A stretch of DNA of 19,200 nt from assembly GCA_003525525.1 (NCBI GenBank), contig DQED01000441.1, positions 1 to 19,200 on the forward strand, read 5' to 3'. The notes below the pieces were generated by a model that did no database searches, was not told the DNA's origin, and saw only the letters and a program-made list of their open reading frames with translations. The stretch is from Desulfovibrio sp. Lineage in GTDB: Bacteria > Desulfobacterota > Desulfovibrionia > Desulfovibrionales > Desulfovibrionaceae. The number at the start of each line of letters is the position of its first letter. Position 1 is the stretch's first letter. Position numbers and translations under genes: made by a program. Below, piece after piece: positions 1-7,260 of the stretch.

Positions 1-1376
1 CGCAGATCGGCGCGCTGACCGCCGTGCTCCACCGTCGCGCCACTGACCCGCGCATCGGCGAATGGCTCGCCGCCTGCGAAGGCTCGCCGCTGACACGCGA
101 CGCGACCACGCCCGAGGCGGCCAACCTCCGCGAATGGCGGCGCGACTACGACCTGTCCGTCAAGATTCCCGAGGAACTGGCCGTAGCCCTGGCCCAGGCC
201 GCAAGCGCCGGGCAGCGGGCCTGGGAAGTCGCACGGAATGAAAACGATTTCAAAGCGTTCGCACCACACCTTCAAGCACTGCTTGAACTTTCAAGGCGCA
301 AGGCCGAAGCCATAGGCTACGCCACGCAAGCCTACGACGCCCTGCTCGACGGCTTCGAGCCCGGCGAGACGGTTGCTGCCGTCGCCCCGATCCTGGCCGA
401 ACTGCGCGACGCCAGCCGCGAGCTCATCACAAAGGCCAAGGACGCCCCGCAGCCCCGCGACCTGCCGCAAGGCCCCTACCCCCTTGCGGCGCAGCAGGCC
501 TTTCTCGGCGAAGTCACGCGCCTGCTCGGCCTGCCGCCCGAGGCCTCGCGCTTGGACGTCTCGGCCCACCCCTTTTCCACCCTGATCGGGCCGCAGGATG
601 CGCGCATCACCGTGCGCTACGACGCGGCGGACTTCACCAAGGCCCTGTTCGGGGCCGTACACGAGACCGGGCACAGCCTCTACAGCCTGGGCCACGACAC
701 CGGCGACGCCCGCCACGGCACGCCCATGGCCGAATACGTCTCCCTGGCCGTGCACGAATCCCAGTCGCGGCTGTGGGAAAACCAGGTCGCCCGCTCGCTG
801 CCCTTCTGGGAGCACGTGCTGCCCCTGGCCACGAAACATTTTCCGGAGCTGGCCGGACGCGCGCCCCGGGACGTCTTCGCCGCCGTGGGCGCGATCCGGC
901 CGGGGCTGATCCGCGTGGACGCCGACGAGACGACCTACAACCCGCACATCGTGCTTCGCTTCGAGCTGGAGCTGGCCCTTGTGCGCGGCGACCTGGCGGT
1001 GGCCGACCTGCCCGGGGCCTGGAACGAAAAATCCCGGGACATCCTCGGCATCGTCCCGCCAAGCGACGCCGCCGGCTGCCTCCAGGACGTGCACTGGGCC
1101 ACGGGCGCGTTCGGCTATTTCCCCACCTACAGCCTGGGCAACGTCTACGCCGCCTGCCTGTTCGAGGCGGCGCGCGCCGCCCTGCCCGGACTCGACGCGG
1201 CCATGGCGCAAGGCGATTTCGCGCCGCTTCTTTCCTGGCTGCGGACCAACATCCACGAAAAAGGCCGGTTGCTGCGCCCCCGCGACCTCGTCGCCGCGGC
1301 CACGGGCCAGGCGCCCACGGCGGGGCCGCTCATCCGCCACCTCAACGCCAAGGCGCAAGCCATTTACGGCTTCTGA
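1..1376 (+). CDS. M32 (Taq-type) metallocarboxypeptidase, 5' end missing
   Basis: This enzyme removes C-terminal residues from peptides using one metal ion and acts in the cytoplasm. The signature HETGH (family HEXXH) is encoded at 660-674. Downstream lie the family motifs HESQSR, a DADE-T-YNPH stretch and GYFPTYSLGN. A GTG at 24 could be read as a start, but the open frame continues to the window edge, and the residues before it (QIGALTAV) fit the M32 N-terminal helix, so the gene begins outside the window. The visible part is about 458 codons against about 500 for the family, so roughly 40-50 residues are missing. It stops at TGA 1374-1376. No signal peptide can be judged. The M32 assignment is strong; substrate preference cannot be read. 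Confidence 0.93.
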   Translation, partial: QIGALTAVLHRRATDPRIGEWLAACEGSPLTRDATTPEAANLREWRRDYDLSVKIPEELAVALAQAASAGQRAWEVARNENDFKAFAPHLQALLELSRRKAEAIGYATQAYDALLDGFEPGETVAAVAPILAELRDASRELITKAKDAPQPRDLPQGPYPLAAQQAFLGEVTRLLGLPPEASRLDVSAHPFSTLIGPQDARITVRYDAADFTKALFGAVHETGHSLYSLGHDTGDARHGTPMAEYVSLAVHESQSRLWENQVARSLPFWEHVLPLATKHFPELAGRAPRDVFAAVGAIRPGLIRVDADETTYNPHIVLRFELELALVRGDLAVADLPGAWNEKSRDILGIVPPSDAAGCLQDVHWATGAFGYFPTYSLGNVYAACLFEAARAALPGLDAAMAQGDFAPLLSWLRTNIHEKGRLLRPRDLVAAATGQAPTAGPLIRHLNAKAQAIYGF

Positions 1377-1386
1377 TCCTCTTCCG

Positions 1387-1419
1387 CCGGGGCGCGCGCC
1401 ATGCGGCCTCACGCCCCGG
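1387..1419 (+). other. Hairpin just after the M32 peptidase gene
   Basis: Perfect 8-bp arms CCGGGGCG (1387-1394) and CGCCCCGG (1412-1419) are separated by 17 bases, starting 11 bases after the stop codon. There is no T tract, so it is not a standard intrinsic terminator. It may protect the 3' end of the transcript or help Rho-dependent ending. Confidence 0.4.
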
Positions 1420-1478
1420 ACCGTCTGCCCCGCGTCCCGGCATTTCCTTAAAATGCGGCAATCCTGGCAGGAACATCC

Positions 1479-1507
1479 TTGCCCCTGGGCCTGTTTACGT
1501 TTATCAA
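1479..1507 (+). promoter_or_regulatory. Possible sigma-70 promoter upstream of the D,D-carboxypeptidase
   Basis: TTGCCC (1479-1484) and TTATCA (1502-1507) are spaced 17 bases apart in the 362-base gap between the M32 peptidase and the D,D-carboxypeptidase. A transcript starting near 1514 would have a leader of about 225 bases. The match is moderate, and a sigma-54-like site lies closer to the gene. Confidence 0.3.
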
Positions 1508-1514
1508 ACATCTC

Positions 1515-1533
1515 GTTTCATTCTGTGAAACGG
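1515..1533. promoter_or_regulatory. Perfect dyad, operator-like
   Basis: CGTTTCA (1515-1521), five bases, then TGAAACG (1527-1533) form a perfect 7-bp inverted repeat with operator-like spacing. It overlaps the predicted start of the sigma-70-like promoter at 1479-1507. It also lies about 150 bases upstream of the start expected from the sigma-54-like site at 1651. It could be a repressor operator, an activator site or an RNA hairpin. Confidence 0.4.
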
Positions 1534-1538
1534 GTCGG

Positions 1539-1585
1539 GAGCGCTGGGGGAGCGCCTCCGGATCCGGCTTCCCGCACAGGGAAGC
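1539..1585 (+). other. Two consecutive stem-loops in the leader region
   Basis: The first stem pairs GGAGCGCT (1539-1546) with AGCGCCTCC (1552-1560) over a GGGGG loop and one bulge. The second pairs GCTTCCC (1567-1573) with GGGAAGC (1579-1585) over a five-base loop, with the palindrome CCGGATCCGG just before it. No T tract follows. I see no small gene here; the stretch looks regulatory or structural. Confidence 0.4.
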
Positions 1586-1603
1586 ACCTTCTCAATTTCC
1601 AGT

Positions 1604-1621
1604 GCAATACCGGGATATTGC
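1604..1621. promoter_or_regulatory. Second dyad, GCAATA-N6-TATTGC
   Basis: Perfect 6-bp arms GCAATA (1604-1609) and TATTGC (1616-1621) lie 30 bases upstream of the sigma-54-like element. Size and spacing fit a dimeric regulator site; the regulator is unknown. Confidence 0.35.
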
Positions 1622-1650
1622 CAGCCTGGGCCGGGAGTTGTACCGGCTTA

Positions 1651-1666
1651 TGGCATGGATCGTGCT
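1651..1666 (+). promoter_or_regulatory. Sigma-54-like (-24/-12) promoter candidate
   Basis: TGGCATGGATCGTGCT matches the pattern TGGCAC-N5-TTGCW. The required GG and GC are exactly ten bases apart, with differences at the sixth and twelfth positions. The predicted start near 1678 would leave a leader of about 60 bases before the ATG at 1739. Sigma-54 promoters are common in Desulfovibrio-like bacteria and use upstream dyads as enhancer sites, and two dyads are present (1515-1533, 1604-1621). Function is inferred. Confidence 0.35.
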
Positions 1667-1738
1667 GCCCAAGGCGCGCGTTGGGGGACGCTTTTTTCGC
1701 CACGGGTTTCGTATCACTTTTTCAAACGGGGAGAACGC

Positions 1739-2848
1739 ATGCGACGCGTATTGTTTCTGGCCATCGTCCTGTGCCTGCTCGGGCCCAAAACGGCCCTGCC
1801 GGCCAAGAATCCCGGGAAACTGGCCGTCAAGGCGGCCATGGTGACCGAATACGGCTCCGGCCGCGTGCTCTACACCCAGGACGAGGACAAACGCATCGCC
1901 CCGGCTTCGGTGACCAAGGTCATGACCATGTACCTGGTCTTCGATCTCGTCTCCTCCGGCAAAGCCAGTTTTTCCGACAAGGTCAAAGTGAGCCGCCGCG
2001 CCGACGCCACGGGCGGGTCCACCATGAACCTGCGCGCCGGCGAGGTCGTGACCCTCGACGAACTCATGCGCGGCATGGCCGTGGCTTCGGGCAACGACGC
2101 CGCCGTGGCCGTGGCCGAACATTTCGGCGGCGTGCCCCAGTGGGTCGACCGCATGAACCGCAAGGCCCGCGAACTGGGCATGACCAGCACCACCTTCAAG
2201 ACCCCCAACGGCCTGCCCGCCCCGGGGCAACTGACCACCGCCCGCGACCTCATGAAACTGGCCACCAGCTACCTGCGCCACTATCCGCAGGCCCTGCGCT
2301 ACCACTCCACCACGGAGATCAACCATTGCGGCGCGGTCCACGGCAACACCAACCGCCTGCTCGGCGTGTGCGAGGGCGTGGACGGCATCAAGACCGGTTA
2401 CGTGGGTTCGAGCGGCTACAACATCATCGCCACGGCCAAGCGCGGCGGCACCCGCGTCATCGCCGTCATCCTCGGCGGCCGCACCAAGCAGGTGCGCAAC
2501 CGTGAAACCGAACGTATTTTGAACGCCTCCTTCTCCGGCGCGGTGAGCACCATGCTCGCCGCCACCGACCGTCCGGCCCCCGACGACGACGTCCCCGTTC
2601 CGGCGAAGATCAAGCACGGCAAATCCGGCCGACATCACGCCAAGGCCCTGCGCGTGGCCGATTCCGACCACCGCTCCAAGATCAGCGCCAAACGCGGCGC
2701 TTCCGCCCGCATCGACGCCCACGACGCCAAGGTGAAGTCCTCCCGGCACGCCAAGGGCAAGACCAAGGCAACGGCGGAAAAGTCCGGCCAATCCTCTTCC
2801 CGGTCCAAGTCCAAGACCCACAAGAAGGCAGCCGCTTCCGGCCGTTAG
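1739..2848 (+). CDS. Secreted serine-type D-Ala-D-Ala carboxypeptidase (PBP5/6-like, S11)
   Basis: This enzyme trims the terminal D-alanine from peptidoglycan stem peptides in the periplasm. All three penicillin-binding motifs are present: SVTK at residues 57-60 (Ser57 nucleophile), SGN at 117-119 and KTG at 218-220. The start is placed at ATG 1739 because GGGGAG lies six bases before it and a signal peptide follows, with probable cleavage after ALPA at residue 22; an in-frame upstream ATG at 1655 has neither. The protein has 369 residues. The usual PBP5 C-terminal beta domain and membrane-anchor helix are not recognisable. Instead the last 90 or so residues are rich in Lys, Ser, His and Ala and probably disordered, perhaps a wall- or polyanion-binding tail. 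The gene appears to be transcribed alone. Confidence 0.93.
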   Translation: MRRVLFLAIVLCLLGPKTALPAKNPGKLAVKAAMVTEYGSGRVLYTQDEDKRIAPASVTKVMTMYLVFDLVSSGKASFSDKVKVSRRADATGGSTMNLRAGEVVTLDELMRGMAVASGNDAAVAVAEHFGGVPQWVDRMNRKARELGMTSTTFKTPNGLPAPGQLTTARDLMKLATSYLRHYPQALRYHSTTEINHCGAVHGNTNRLLGVCEGVDGIKTGYVGSSGYNIIATAKRGGTRVIAVILGGRTKQVRNRETERILNASFSGAVSTMLAATDRPAPDDDVPVPAKIKHGKSGRHHAKALRVADSDHRSKISAKRGASARIDAHDAKVKSSRHAKGKTKATAEKSGQSSSRSKSKTHKKAAASGR

Positions 2849-2879
2849 CGCCGCAAAGCCGCGCTCACCCCTCCCTGGT

Positions 2880-2956
2880 CCCGCCCGGGCACGGCGGGTA
2901 ATCCGCGCCGCGTTTCCCCGCCTCTTCGCCGCTCCCCGGCTCGCCCGGGAAGCGGC
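2880..2956 (+). other. Stem-loops after the D,D-carboxypeptidase
   Basis: The 370-base gap 2849-3218 contains no convincing gene. It holds a CCCGCC/GGCGGG hairpin (2880-2898) and a stronger one at 2928-2956, where GCCGCT and CCCGG pair with CCGGG and AGCGGC with one mismatch over a short loop. No T tract follows either, so intrinsic termination is only possible. A copy of GCCTCCGGCGGCC sits at 2967-2979, shared with the repeat block after the deacetylase gene. The rest of the gap holds the mop promoter region. Confidence 0.4.
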
Positions 2957-3125
2957 AAGGACAGTCGCCTCCGGCGGCCTCTTGCGTGACAGTTCCACAC
3001 AGCCAGCCAACGCGGAAGGCGCTTTACGGGACGCCCGTCCCCTGTCGCAGCGGCGTAACGCCGCGCTCCCAAACGCAATGGCGTTGTTGCGCCTGTGCAT
3101 ACTCACATGCGACCATACAATCGCG

Positions 3126-3183
3126 TGACAGCACAACAAAAATTCTGACAGCATTGACCCGAACGAATCCTGGCGGGTACGGT
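3126..3183 (+). promoter_or_regulatory. Promoter of the molbindin gene with an upstream direct repeat
   Basis: TTGACC (3154-3159) and TACGGT (3178-3183) are 18 bases apart, placing the transcript start near 3190, about 30 bases before the gene. Immediately upstream, TGACAGCA occurs twice (3126-3133 and 3146-3153) with a period of exactly 20 bases, ending against the -35 box. That is the geometry of an activator binding two turns of one helix face. The regulator is not known; this is not an obvious ModE site. Confidence 0.45.
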
Positions 3184-3218
3184 TGCGTATTCCTCCAACC
3201 TCCAACCAGGAGACGTCC

Positions 3219-3428
3219 ATGAAAGTCAGCGCAAGAAACCTCATCCCCGGCAAGATCAAATCCATCACCAACGGCATGGTCAGCAGCGAAGTGGTCATCG
3301 AAATCGCGCCGGGCGTGGCCATCACCTCGGTCATCACCAAGCACTCCGTCGAAGACATGGGCCTCAAGGAAGGCGAAGCGGTCAAGGCCATGGTCAAGGC
3401 CTCGAGCGTGATGCTCGTCACGGATTAG
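3219..3428 (+). CDS. mop: Molbindin: single Mop/TOBE-domain molybdate-binding protein
   Basis: This small cytoplasmic protein stores or buffers molybdate or tungstate; known molbindins assemble as hexamers with oxyanion sites between subunits. The 69 residues are one Mop domain: it opens with KVSARNLIPGKI, the usual S-A-R-N-x-x-x-G-x-I pattern, followed by ITNGMVSSEVVIEI and the SVEDMGLKEGEAV turn, and ends with VKASSVMLVTD. Length equals that of stand-alone molbindins, about 68 residues. The start at 3219 is supported by AGGAGA five bases upstream; an in-frame upstream ATG lacks this. It has its own promoter and terminator, so it is a single-gene unit. A molybdenum store suits an organism with selenium- and molybdopterin-dependent formate dehydrogenases, in line with the tRNA-Sec gene at 15353, but those enzymes are not in this window. 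Confidence 0.93.
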   Translation: MKVSARNLIPGKIKSITNGMVSSEVVIEIAPGVAITSVITKHSVEDMGLKEGEAVKAMVKASSVMLVTD

Positions 3429-3465
3429 CTTCTCCGCGGCAGGACCTCGGTTCGCCATACGCCAG

Positions 3466-3512
3466 CGCCGGCCCGGTCCCGCTGCCTCGGGGCCTGGCCG
3501 GCGTTTTCGTTT
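3466..3512 (+). terminator. Strong intrinsic terminator after mop
   Basis: Arms 3466-3481 and 3488-3503 can form 16 positions with one mismatch and one G-T pair over a six-base loop, followed directly by TTTTCGTTT. It lies 37 bases after the mop stop codon and isolates mop from the deacetylase gene. Confidence 0.85.
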
Positions 3513-3592
3513 CGATGCGTCCCTGTACCCTTGCAAGCACGCCTGCGCGGATGGCATTGTCGCCCCGCCGTATCCGGCAAAAGGATGACGCC

Positions 3593-4660
3593 ATGCGCTA
3601 CGACGCCCTTATCGCCCTGTGCCTTGCCGCAAGCCTCGCGCCCAGCGCGGGATTTTGCGGTTCGCGCGCCGTGTTCGACGCCGTCGCCGACGCCGCGACC
3701 CGGCGCGTCGATCCGGCCGAGAAGAAATCCGGCCGCGTGACCGCCCCGGACCGCTCGCCGCCCGAAACCGTCACGGCTCCGGAACTGCCGCCCCTGCCAC
3801 CGGTCCTGGCCGGCTCCATCCGGCGCGTGGACACGCACGGGGAAAAGCTCGTCGCCCTGACCTTCGACTTGTGCGAGCTGGCCGACCAGGTTTCCGGCTA
3901 CGACGGGGCGGTGGTCGAAGCCTTGCGCGCGGCCGGGGCCAAGGCCACCTTTTTCGCGGGCGGCAAATGGATGCGTTCCCATCCCAAACGGGCCATGGAG
4001 CTCATGGCCGATCCGCTCTTCGAGGTCGGCAGCCACGCCTGGACCCACGGCAACTTCGGCCGCCTGGACGATGCGGCCATGCGCCGGGAAATCGTCTGGG
4101 CGCAAGCCGAATACGCCCTGCTGCGGGAAAAGCTCGTGCATCTGGCCCGTGAAAAAGGCGTCTCGCAGGCGGATCTCGCCGCCATCCCGGCCGTGCCCGC
4201 GCTCTTCCGCTTCCCCTACGGCCGCTGCCGCCCCGAGGCCCTGTCGCTCCTTGCCGCCATGGGCATAAAAGCCGTGCAGTGGAGCCTGACCACGGGCGAC
4301 CCCGACCCGGCGTCCACGCCCGCGCGCATCGTGGACACGGTGCTTGCGCGCATCCGCCCCGGCGACATCGTCATCGGCCACGCCAACGGCAACGGCCACG
4401 GCACGGGCGAGGCCCTGCCGCGGCTGCTGTCGGAACTTTCCAGGAAGGGCTACCGCTTCGTGACGGTCAGCGAACTGCTCGCCGCCGGCCGGCCCGTGAC
4501 CGCCTCGGACTGCTACGATTCCCATCCCGGCGACACGGCCCGCTACGACGCCGTCTTCGGCGACGGCACCCTGCACCCGCGAAGAGCGAAGGGACAAAAG
4601 GGAACGTCAGGGGAAACGCCTCCGGCGGCCAAAGGGCTGTCGCCCTCTGGACTCCCTTAA
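3593..4660 (+). CDS. Secreted polysaccharide deacetylase (NodB homology, CE4-like)
   Basis: This enzyme removes N- or O-acetyl groups from an extracellular or cell-wall polysaccharide. A signal peptide covers about residues 1-22. A Pro-rich linker leads to the NodB domain with TFDLCE (TFD at residues 90-92; the second metal-motif Asp of the classical TFDDG is Leu), SHAWTH giving the H-x3-H metal pair (His148, His152), RFPYG, and a late GDIVIGHANG motif carrying the catalytic His. The TFDLCE form belongs to a proteobacterial subfamily, so activity is likely retained. Start ATG 3593 is preceded by AAGGAT seven bases away and opens the signal peptide; in-frame ATGs upstream lack both. The last 15-20 codons lie inside a hairpin repeat (4613-4660), so the C-terminal tail is repeat-encoded. 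Confidence 0.88.
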   Translation: MRYDALIALCLAASLAPSAGFCGSRAVFDAVADAATRRVDPAEKKSGRVTAPDRSPPETVTAPELPPLPPVLAGSIRRVDTHGEKLVALTFDLCELADQVSGYDGAVVEALRAAGAKATFFAGGKWMRSHPKRAMELMADPLFEVGSHAWTHGNFGRLDDAAMRREIVWAQAEYALLREKLVHLAREKGVSQADLAAIPAVPALFRFPYGRCRPEALSLLAAMGIKAVQWSLTTGDPDPASTPARIVDTVLARIRPGDIVIGHANGNGHGTGEALPRLLSELSRKGYRFVTVSELLAAGRPVTASDCYDSHPGDTARYDAVFGDGTLHPRRAKGQKGTSGETPPAAKGLSPSGLP

Positions 4661-4750
4661 TGGAGCAGCGCATTACCTTGCTCCACCGATCACATCCCCC
4701 TTCCGGGGTGGTCCAGGAGGGGCCCTCGGCCCCTCCTGGACGCCGGAGGC
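4613..4750 (+). repeat. Cluster of GC-rich hairpin (REP-like) units
   Basis: Three hairpins follow in series. The first (4629-4650) pairs CCAAAGGGC with GCCCTCTGG, 8 of 9 positions, preceded by GCCTCCGGCGGCC at 4618-4630. The second (4661-4685) has perfect 7-bp arms TGGAGCA/TGCTCCA. The third (4711-4741) is a perfect 14-bp stem with a three-base loop. The 13-mer GCCTCCGGCGGCC also occurs at 2967-2979, and GCCGGAGGC follows at 4742. Units of this kind are common between genes in Desulfovibrio-like genomes, from my general knowledge. They may end the deacetylase transcript, but no T run follows the stems. Confidence 0.65.
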
Positions 4751-4751
4751 A

Positions 4752-4790
4752 TTCTTCTTCCTCTTCTCCCTCCCTCTTCCTCCCTTTCCC
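4752..4790 (+). other. 39-base pure pyrimidine tract before hisD
   Basis: Every base from 4752 to 4790 on the + strand is C or T, lying between the hairpin cluster and hisD. Long unstructured C-rich RNA after a stem could be a Rho-loading stretch for the deacetylase transcript. I see no clear hisD promoter between it and the gene. Confidence 0.4.
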
Positions 4791-4876
4791 ACATCTCGAC
4801 ATTCGGGAGGCTTGGGGCTACTCTTGCCGCGCTTTTCCGCTCACCCTCAGCAATGTCTCGTTTAAGGATATTCCCT

Positions 4877-6187
4877 ATGCCCTGTCCCAGTTTTACCGTG
4901 CGCGGTCCGGAGGATTTCGGACCCATCCGCGCCTTGCTCGCCAACCGCGAGGAAGCCGCCGGGGATGCCGCCGAGAAGGTCGCGCGCATCCTGGCCGACG
5001 TGCGCCAGCGCGGCGACGCGGCCCTGGTCGATTTCACCAGCCGTTTCGATTGCAAAAGCTTCGACGCCGACTGCCTGCGCGTCGCTCCCAAGGACATCGC
5101 CGCGGGCCTTGCCGCCATTCCCGAAGCCGACGCGGCGATCATCGCCGAGGCCGCGGACAACATCCGCGCCTTCCACGCCGCCCAGAAGGAGCGCTCCTGG
5201 TGGGTGCCCTCCGCCGACGGCACCATGCTCGGCCAGATCGTCACTCCGGTGGATGCGGCCGGCTGCTACGTGCCCGGCGGCCGGGGCGGCGAAACGCCGC
5301 TGCTTTCCAGCCTGCTCATGAACGCGGTGCCCGCGCAGGTGGCCGGAGTGCCGCGCATCGTGGTCGTCTCCCCGCCCCGCGCGGACGGGTCGCTCAACCC
5401 CTATATCCTGGCCGCCGCCGCCATCCTCGGCATCGAGGAGGTCTACCGCGTGGGCAGCGCCTGGGCCATCGCCGCGCTGGCCTACGGCACGGGCTCCATC
5501 GCGCCGGTCGATGTCGTGGTCGGGCCTGGCAACATCTACGTGACCACGGCCAAGCGGATGCTGATCGGCACGATCGGCATCGACATGATCGCCGGCCCGA
5601 GCGAAATCGCCATCCTGGCCGACGCTTCGGCCAATCCCGAGTGGCTGGCCGCGGACATGCTGTCCCAGGCCGAGCACGACCCCATGGCCGCGGCCATCTG
5701 CCTGTCCACGGACGCGGCGCAGCTTGAGGCCGTGTGCGCGGCGCTGACGCGCCAGCTGGCCGAGCTGCCGCGAAACGAGATCGCGGCGACGTCGCTTGCG
5801 CAGTTCGGCGCGTTGGTCGCCGTGCCGGACCTCGAGGTCGGCATGGAGCTGATCAACGCCATCGCGCCGGAGCACTTCGAACTGTGCGTGGCCGATCCCT
5901 GGGCGCTCGTCGGCAAGGTGCGCCATGCCGGCGCGGTGTTCATGGGCCACCACTGCCCCGAGCCCGTGGGCGATTATTTCGCCGGCCCCAACCACGTGCT
6001 GCCGACCATGGGCACGGCCCGGTTCTCCTCGGCCCTGTCCGTGGCGACGTTTACGAAAAAGACCAGCCTCATCGCCGCCGCGCCCGGCTACGTCGCCGCG
6101 CACGGCGCGAAGATCGCGCGGCTGGCGCGCCTGGAAAACCTGGAAGCCCACGCCCGCAGCGTGGAATGCCGGCTGAAGAAATCCTAA
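4877..6187 (+). CDS. hisD: Histidinol dehydrogenase
   Basis: HisD oxidises L-histidinol to L-histidine in two NAD-dependent steps, the end of histidine synthesis, using a zinc ion. The start is taken at ATG 4877, where AAGGAT lies seven bases upstream; the in-frame ATG at 4853 has no ribosome binding site. The protein is 436 residues, as in the family (434 in E. coli). Visible conserved pieces are [31 protein letters not shown] (the Gln-x2-His zinc ligands), APEHFEL (the catalytic Glu-His pair), [13 protein letters not shown] (zinc Asp) and a C-terminal LEAHARSV His. All catalytic residues are present. It is followed after 16 bases by purC in the same direction, so the two are probably co-transcribed, and no other his gene is adjacent. 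Confidence 0.97.
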   Translation: MPCPSFTVRGPEDFGPIRALLANREEAAGDAAEKVARILADVRQRGDAALVDFTSRFDCKSFDADCLRVAPKDIAAGLAAIPEADAAIIAEAADNIRAFHAAQKERSWWVPSADGTMLGQIVTPVDAAGCYVPGGRGGETPLLSSLLMNAVPAQVAGVPRIVVVSPPRADGSLNPYILAAAAILGIEEVYRVGSAWAIAALAYGTGSIAPVDVVVGPGNIYVTTAKRMLIGTIGIDMIAGPSEIAILADASANPEWLAADMLSQAEHDPMAAAICLSTDAAQLEAVCAALTRQLAELPRNEIAATSLAQFGALVAVPDLEVGMELINAIAPEHFELCVADPWALVGKVRHAGAVFMGHHCPEPVGDYFAGPNHVLPTMGTARFSSALSVATFTKKTSLIAAAPGYVAAHGAKIARLARLENLEAHARSVECRLKKS

Positions 6188-6203
6188 AACGCGAGGGATC
6201 GCC

Positions 6204-7097
6204 ATGCACGCCGTAACCGAAACCGACATCAAGGCCTTTCCCCTGCGTTCGCGGGGCAAGGTGCGCGACATCTACGAGCTTTCGCCCGAGAGCCTGCTCA
6301 TCGTCACCACGGACCGCATCTCGGCCTATGACGTCATCATGCCCGACCCCATCCCGCAAAAGGGCGTCATCCTCAACCAGATCACGCTGTTTTGGATGGA
6401 GATGTTCAAGGACATGATCCCCAACCACCTGCTGGCCACGGAAACGGCCGCCTTCCCGGCCGGCCTCGCCCCGTACGCGGCCATGCTCGAAGGCCGCGCC
6501 GTGGTGGCGAAAAAGGCAAGGCCGCTGCCGATCGAGTGCATCGTGCGCGGCTTCATCACCGGTTCGGGGCTCAAGGACTACAAGGCCACGGGCACGGTCT
6601 GCGGCCACGCCCTGCCGGCAGGGCTCGTCGAGTCGGACATCCTGCCCGAGCCGCTGTTCACGCCCTCGACCAAGGCGGACCTCGGCGCGCACGACGAAAA
6701 CATCACGCTCGCCAAGGCCAAGGACATGCTCGGCAAGGAGCTGTGCGACAAGGTGGAGGCGGTCAGCCTCGCCATGTACGCCAAGGCCCGCGACTATGCC
6801 CGGACGCGCGGCATCATCATCGCCGACACCAAGTTCGAGTTCGGCCTGACCGACGATGGGCTGATCCTCATCGACGAGGTGCTCACCCCGGATTCGTCGC
6901 GCTTCTGGCCGGCCGCAGGCTACGCCCCGGGCAAGTCCCAGCCGAGCTTCGACAAGCAGTACCTGCGCGACTGGCTGACCTCCGTCGGCTTCAACAAGCA
7001 GCCGCCCGCGCCGCCCCTGCCCGAGGACGTCGTGGCCAAGACCCGGGAAAAGTACCTCGCGGCCTACGAGGTGCTGACCGGGAAAAAATTGTCCTGA
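6204..7097 (+). CDS. purC: Phosphoribosylaminoimidazole-succinocarboxamide synthase (SAICAR synthetase)
   Basis: PurC joins aspartate to CAIR with ATP to give SAICAR, the step that leads to AICAR in purine synthesis. The 297 residues match the long form of the enzyme. Motifs visible are [11 protein letters not shown] near the N-terminus (the ATP-loop R-G-K-V-R-D pattern), [29 protein letters not shown] and [13 protein letters not shown]. Start ATG 6204 has GAGGGAT upstream and sits 16 bases after hisD. The pairing is biochemically sensible: histidine synthesis releases AICAR, which is also the product of the PurC-PurB branch. No intrinsic terminator is obvious before the tRNA-Ser promoter. 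Confidence 0.97.
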   Translation: MHAVTETDIKAFPLRSRGKVRDIYELSPESLLIVTTDRISAYDVIMPDPIPQKGVILNQITLFWMEMFKDMIPNHLLATETAAFPAGLAPYAAMLEGRAVVAKKARPLPIECIVRGFITGSGLKDYKATGTVCGHALPAGLVESDILPEPLFTPSTKADLGAHDENITLAKAKDMLGKELCDKVEAVSLAMYAKARDYARTRGIIIADTKFEFGLTDDGLILIDEVLTPDSSRFWPAAGYAPGKSQPSFDKQYLRDWLTSVGFNKQPPAPPLPEDVVAKTREKYLAAYEVLTGKKLS

Positions 7098-7111
7098 CCG
7101 GCAGTTTTTGC

Positions 7112-7140
7112 TTGCCAGAGCAAGGGGGTTAGGATAGATA
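7112..7140 (+). promoter_or_regulatory. Promoter for tRNA-Ser and SRP RNA
   Basis: TTGCCA (7112-7117), 17 bases, TAGATA (7135-7140). The expected start near 7147 is a few bases before the tRNA at 7154. Because the ffs terminator at 7352 is the first one downstream, the tRNA and SRP RNA probably share this promoter. Confidence 0.6.
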
Positions 7141-7153
7141 GACGAACTCTTGC

Positions 7154-7243
7154 GGAGAGGTGTCCGAGCGGCCGAAGGAGTACGATTGGAAATCGTATGT
7201 ACCTTGACGGGTACCGAGGGTTCAAATCCCTCCCTCTCCGCCA
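7154..7243 (+). tRNA. tRNA-Ser (anticodon GGA), CCA encoded
   Basis: The acceptor arms GGAGAGG (7154-7160) and CCTCTCC (7233-7239) pair perfectly and are followed by G and encoded CCA. The anticodon stem TACGA/TCGTA holds the loop TTGGAAA, anticodon GGA, reading UCC/UCU serine codons. A long variable arm (GTACC/GGTAC), typical of type II tRNAs such as serine, and the GAGGG-TTCAAAT-CCCTC T-arm complete the cloverleaf. Confidence 0.97.
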
Positions 7244-7260
7244 CAATATGACTTCATTTT

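Noticed and set aside
3171..3186. Sigma-54-like TGG...TTGC before mop
   Set aside because: The GG and GC are eleven bases apart, while sigma-54 needs ten; the sigma-70-type promoter fits better.
1592..3421. Reverse 609-codon open frame opposite the D,D-carboxypeptidase and mop
   Set aside because: Antisense to two clear genes and an intergenic promoter, with no recognisable domain.
4853..4876. Upstream in-frame ATG for hisD
   Set aside because: No ribosome binding site before 4853; AAGGAT precedes ATG 4877 and the length then fits the family.
4862..6271. Reverse 469-codon open frame opposite hisD
   Set aside because: Shadow of hisD; low-complexity Gly/Arg/Asp/His composition.
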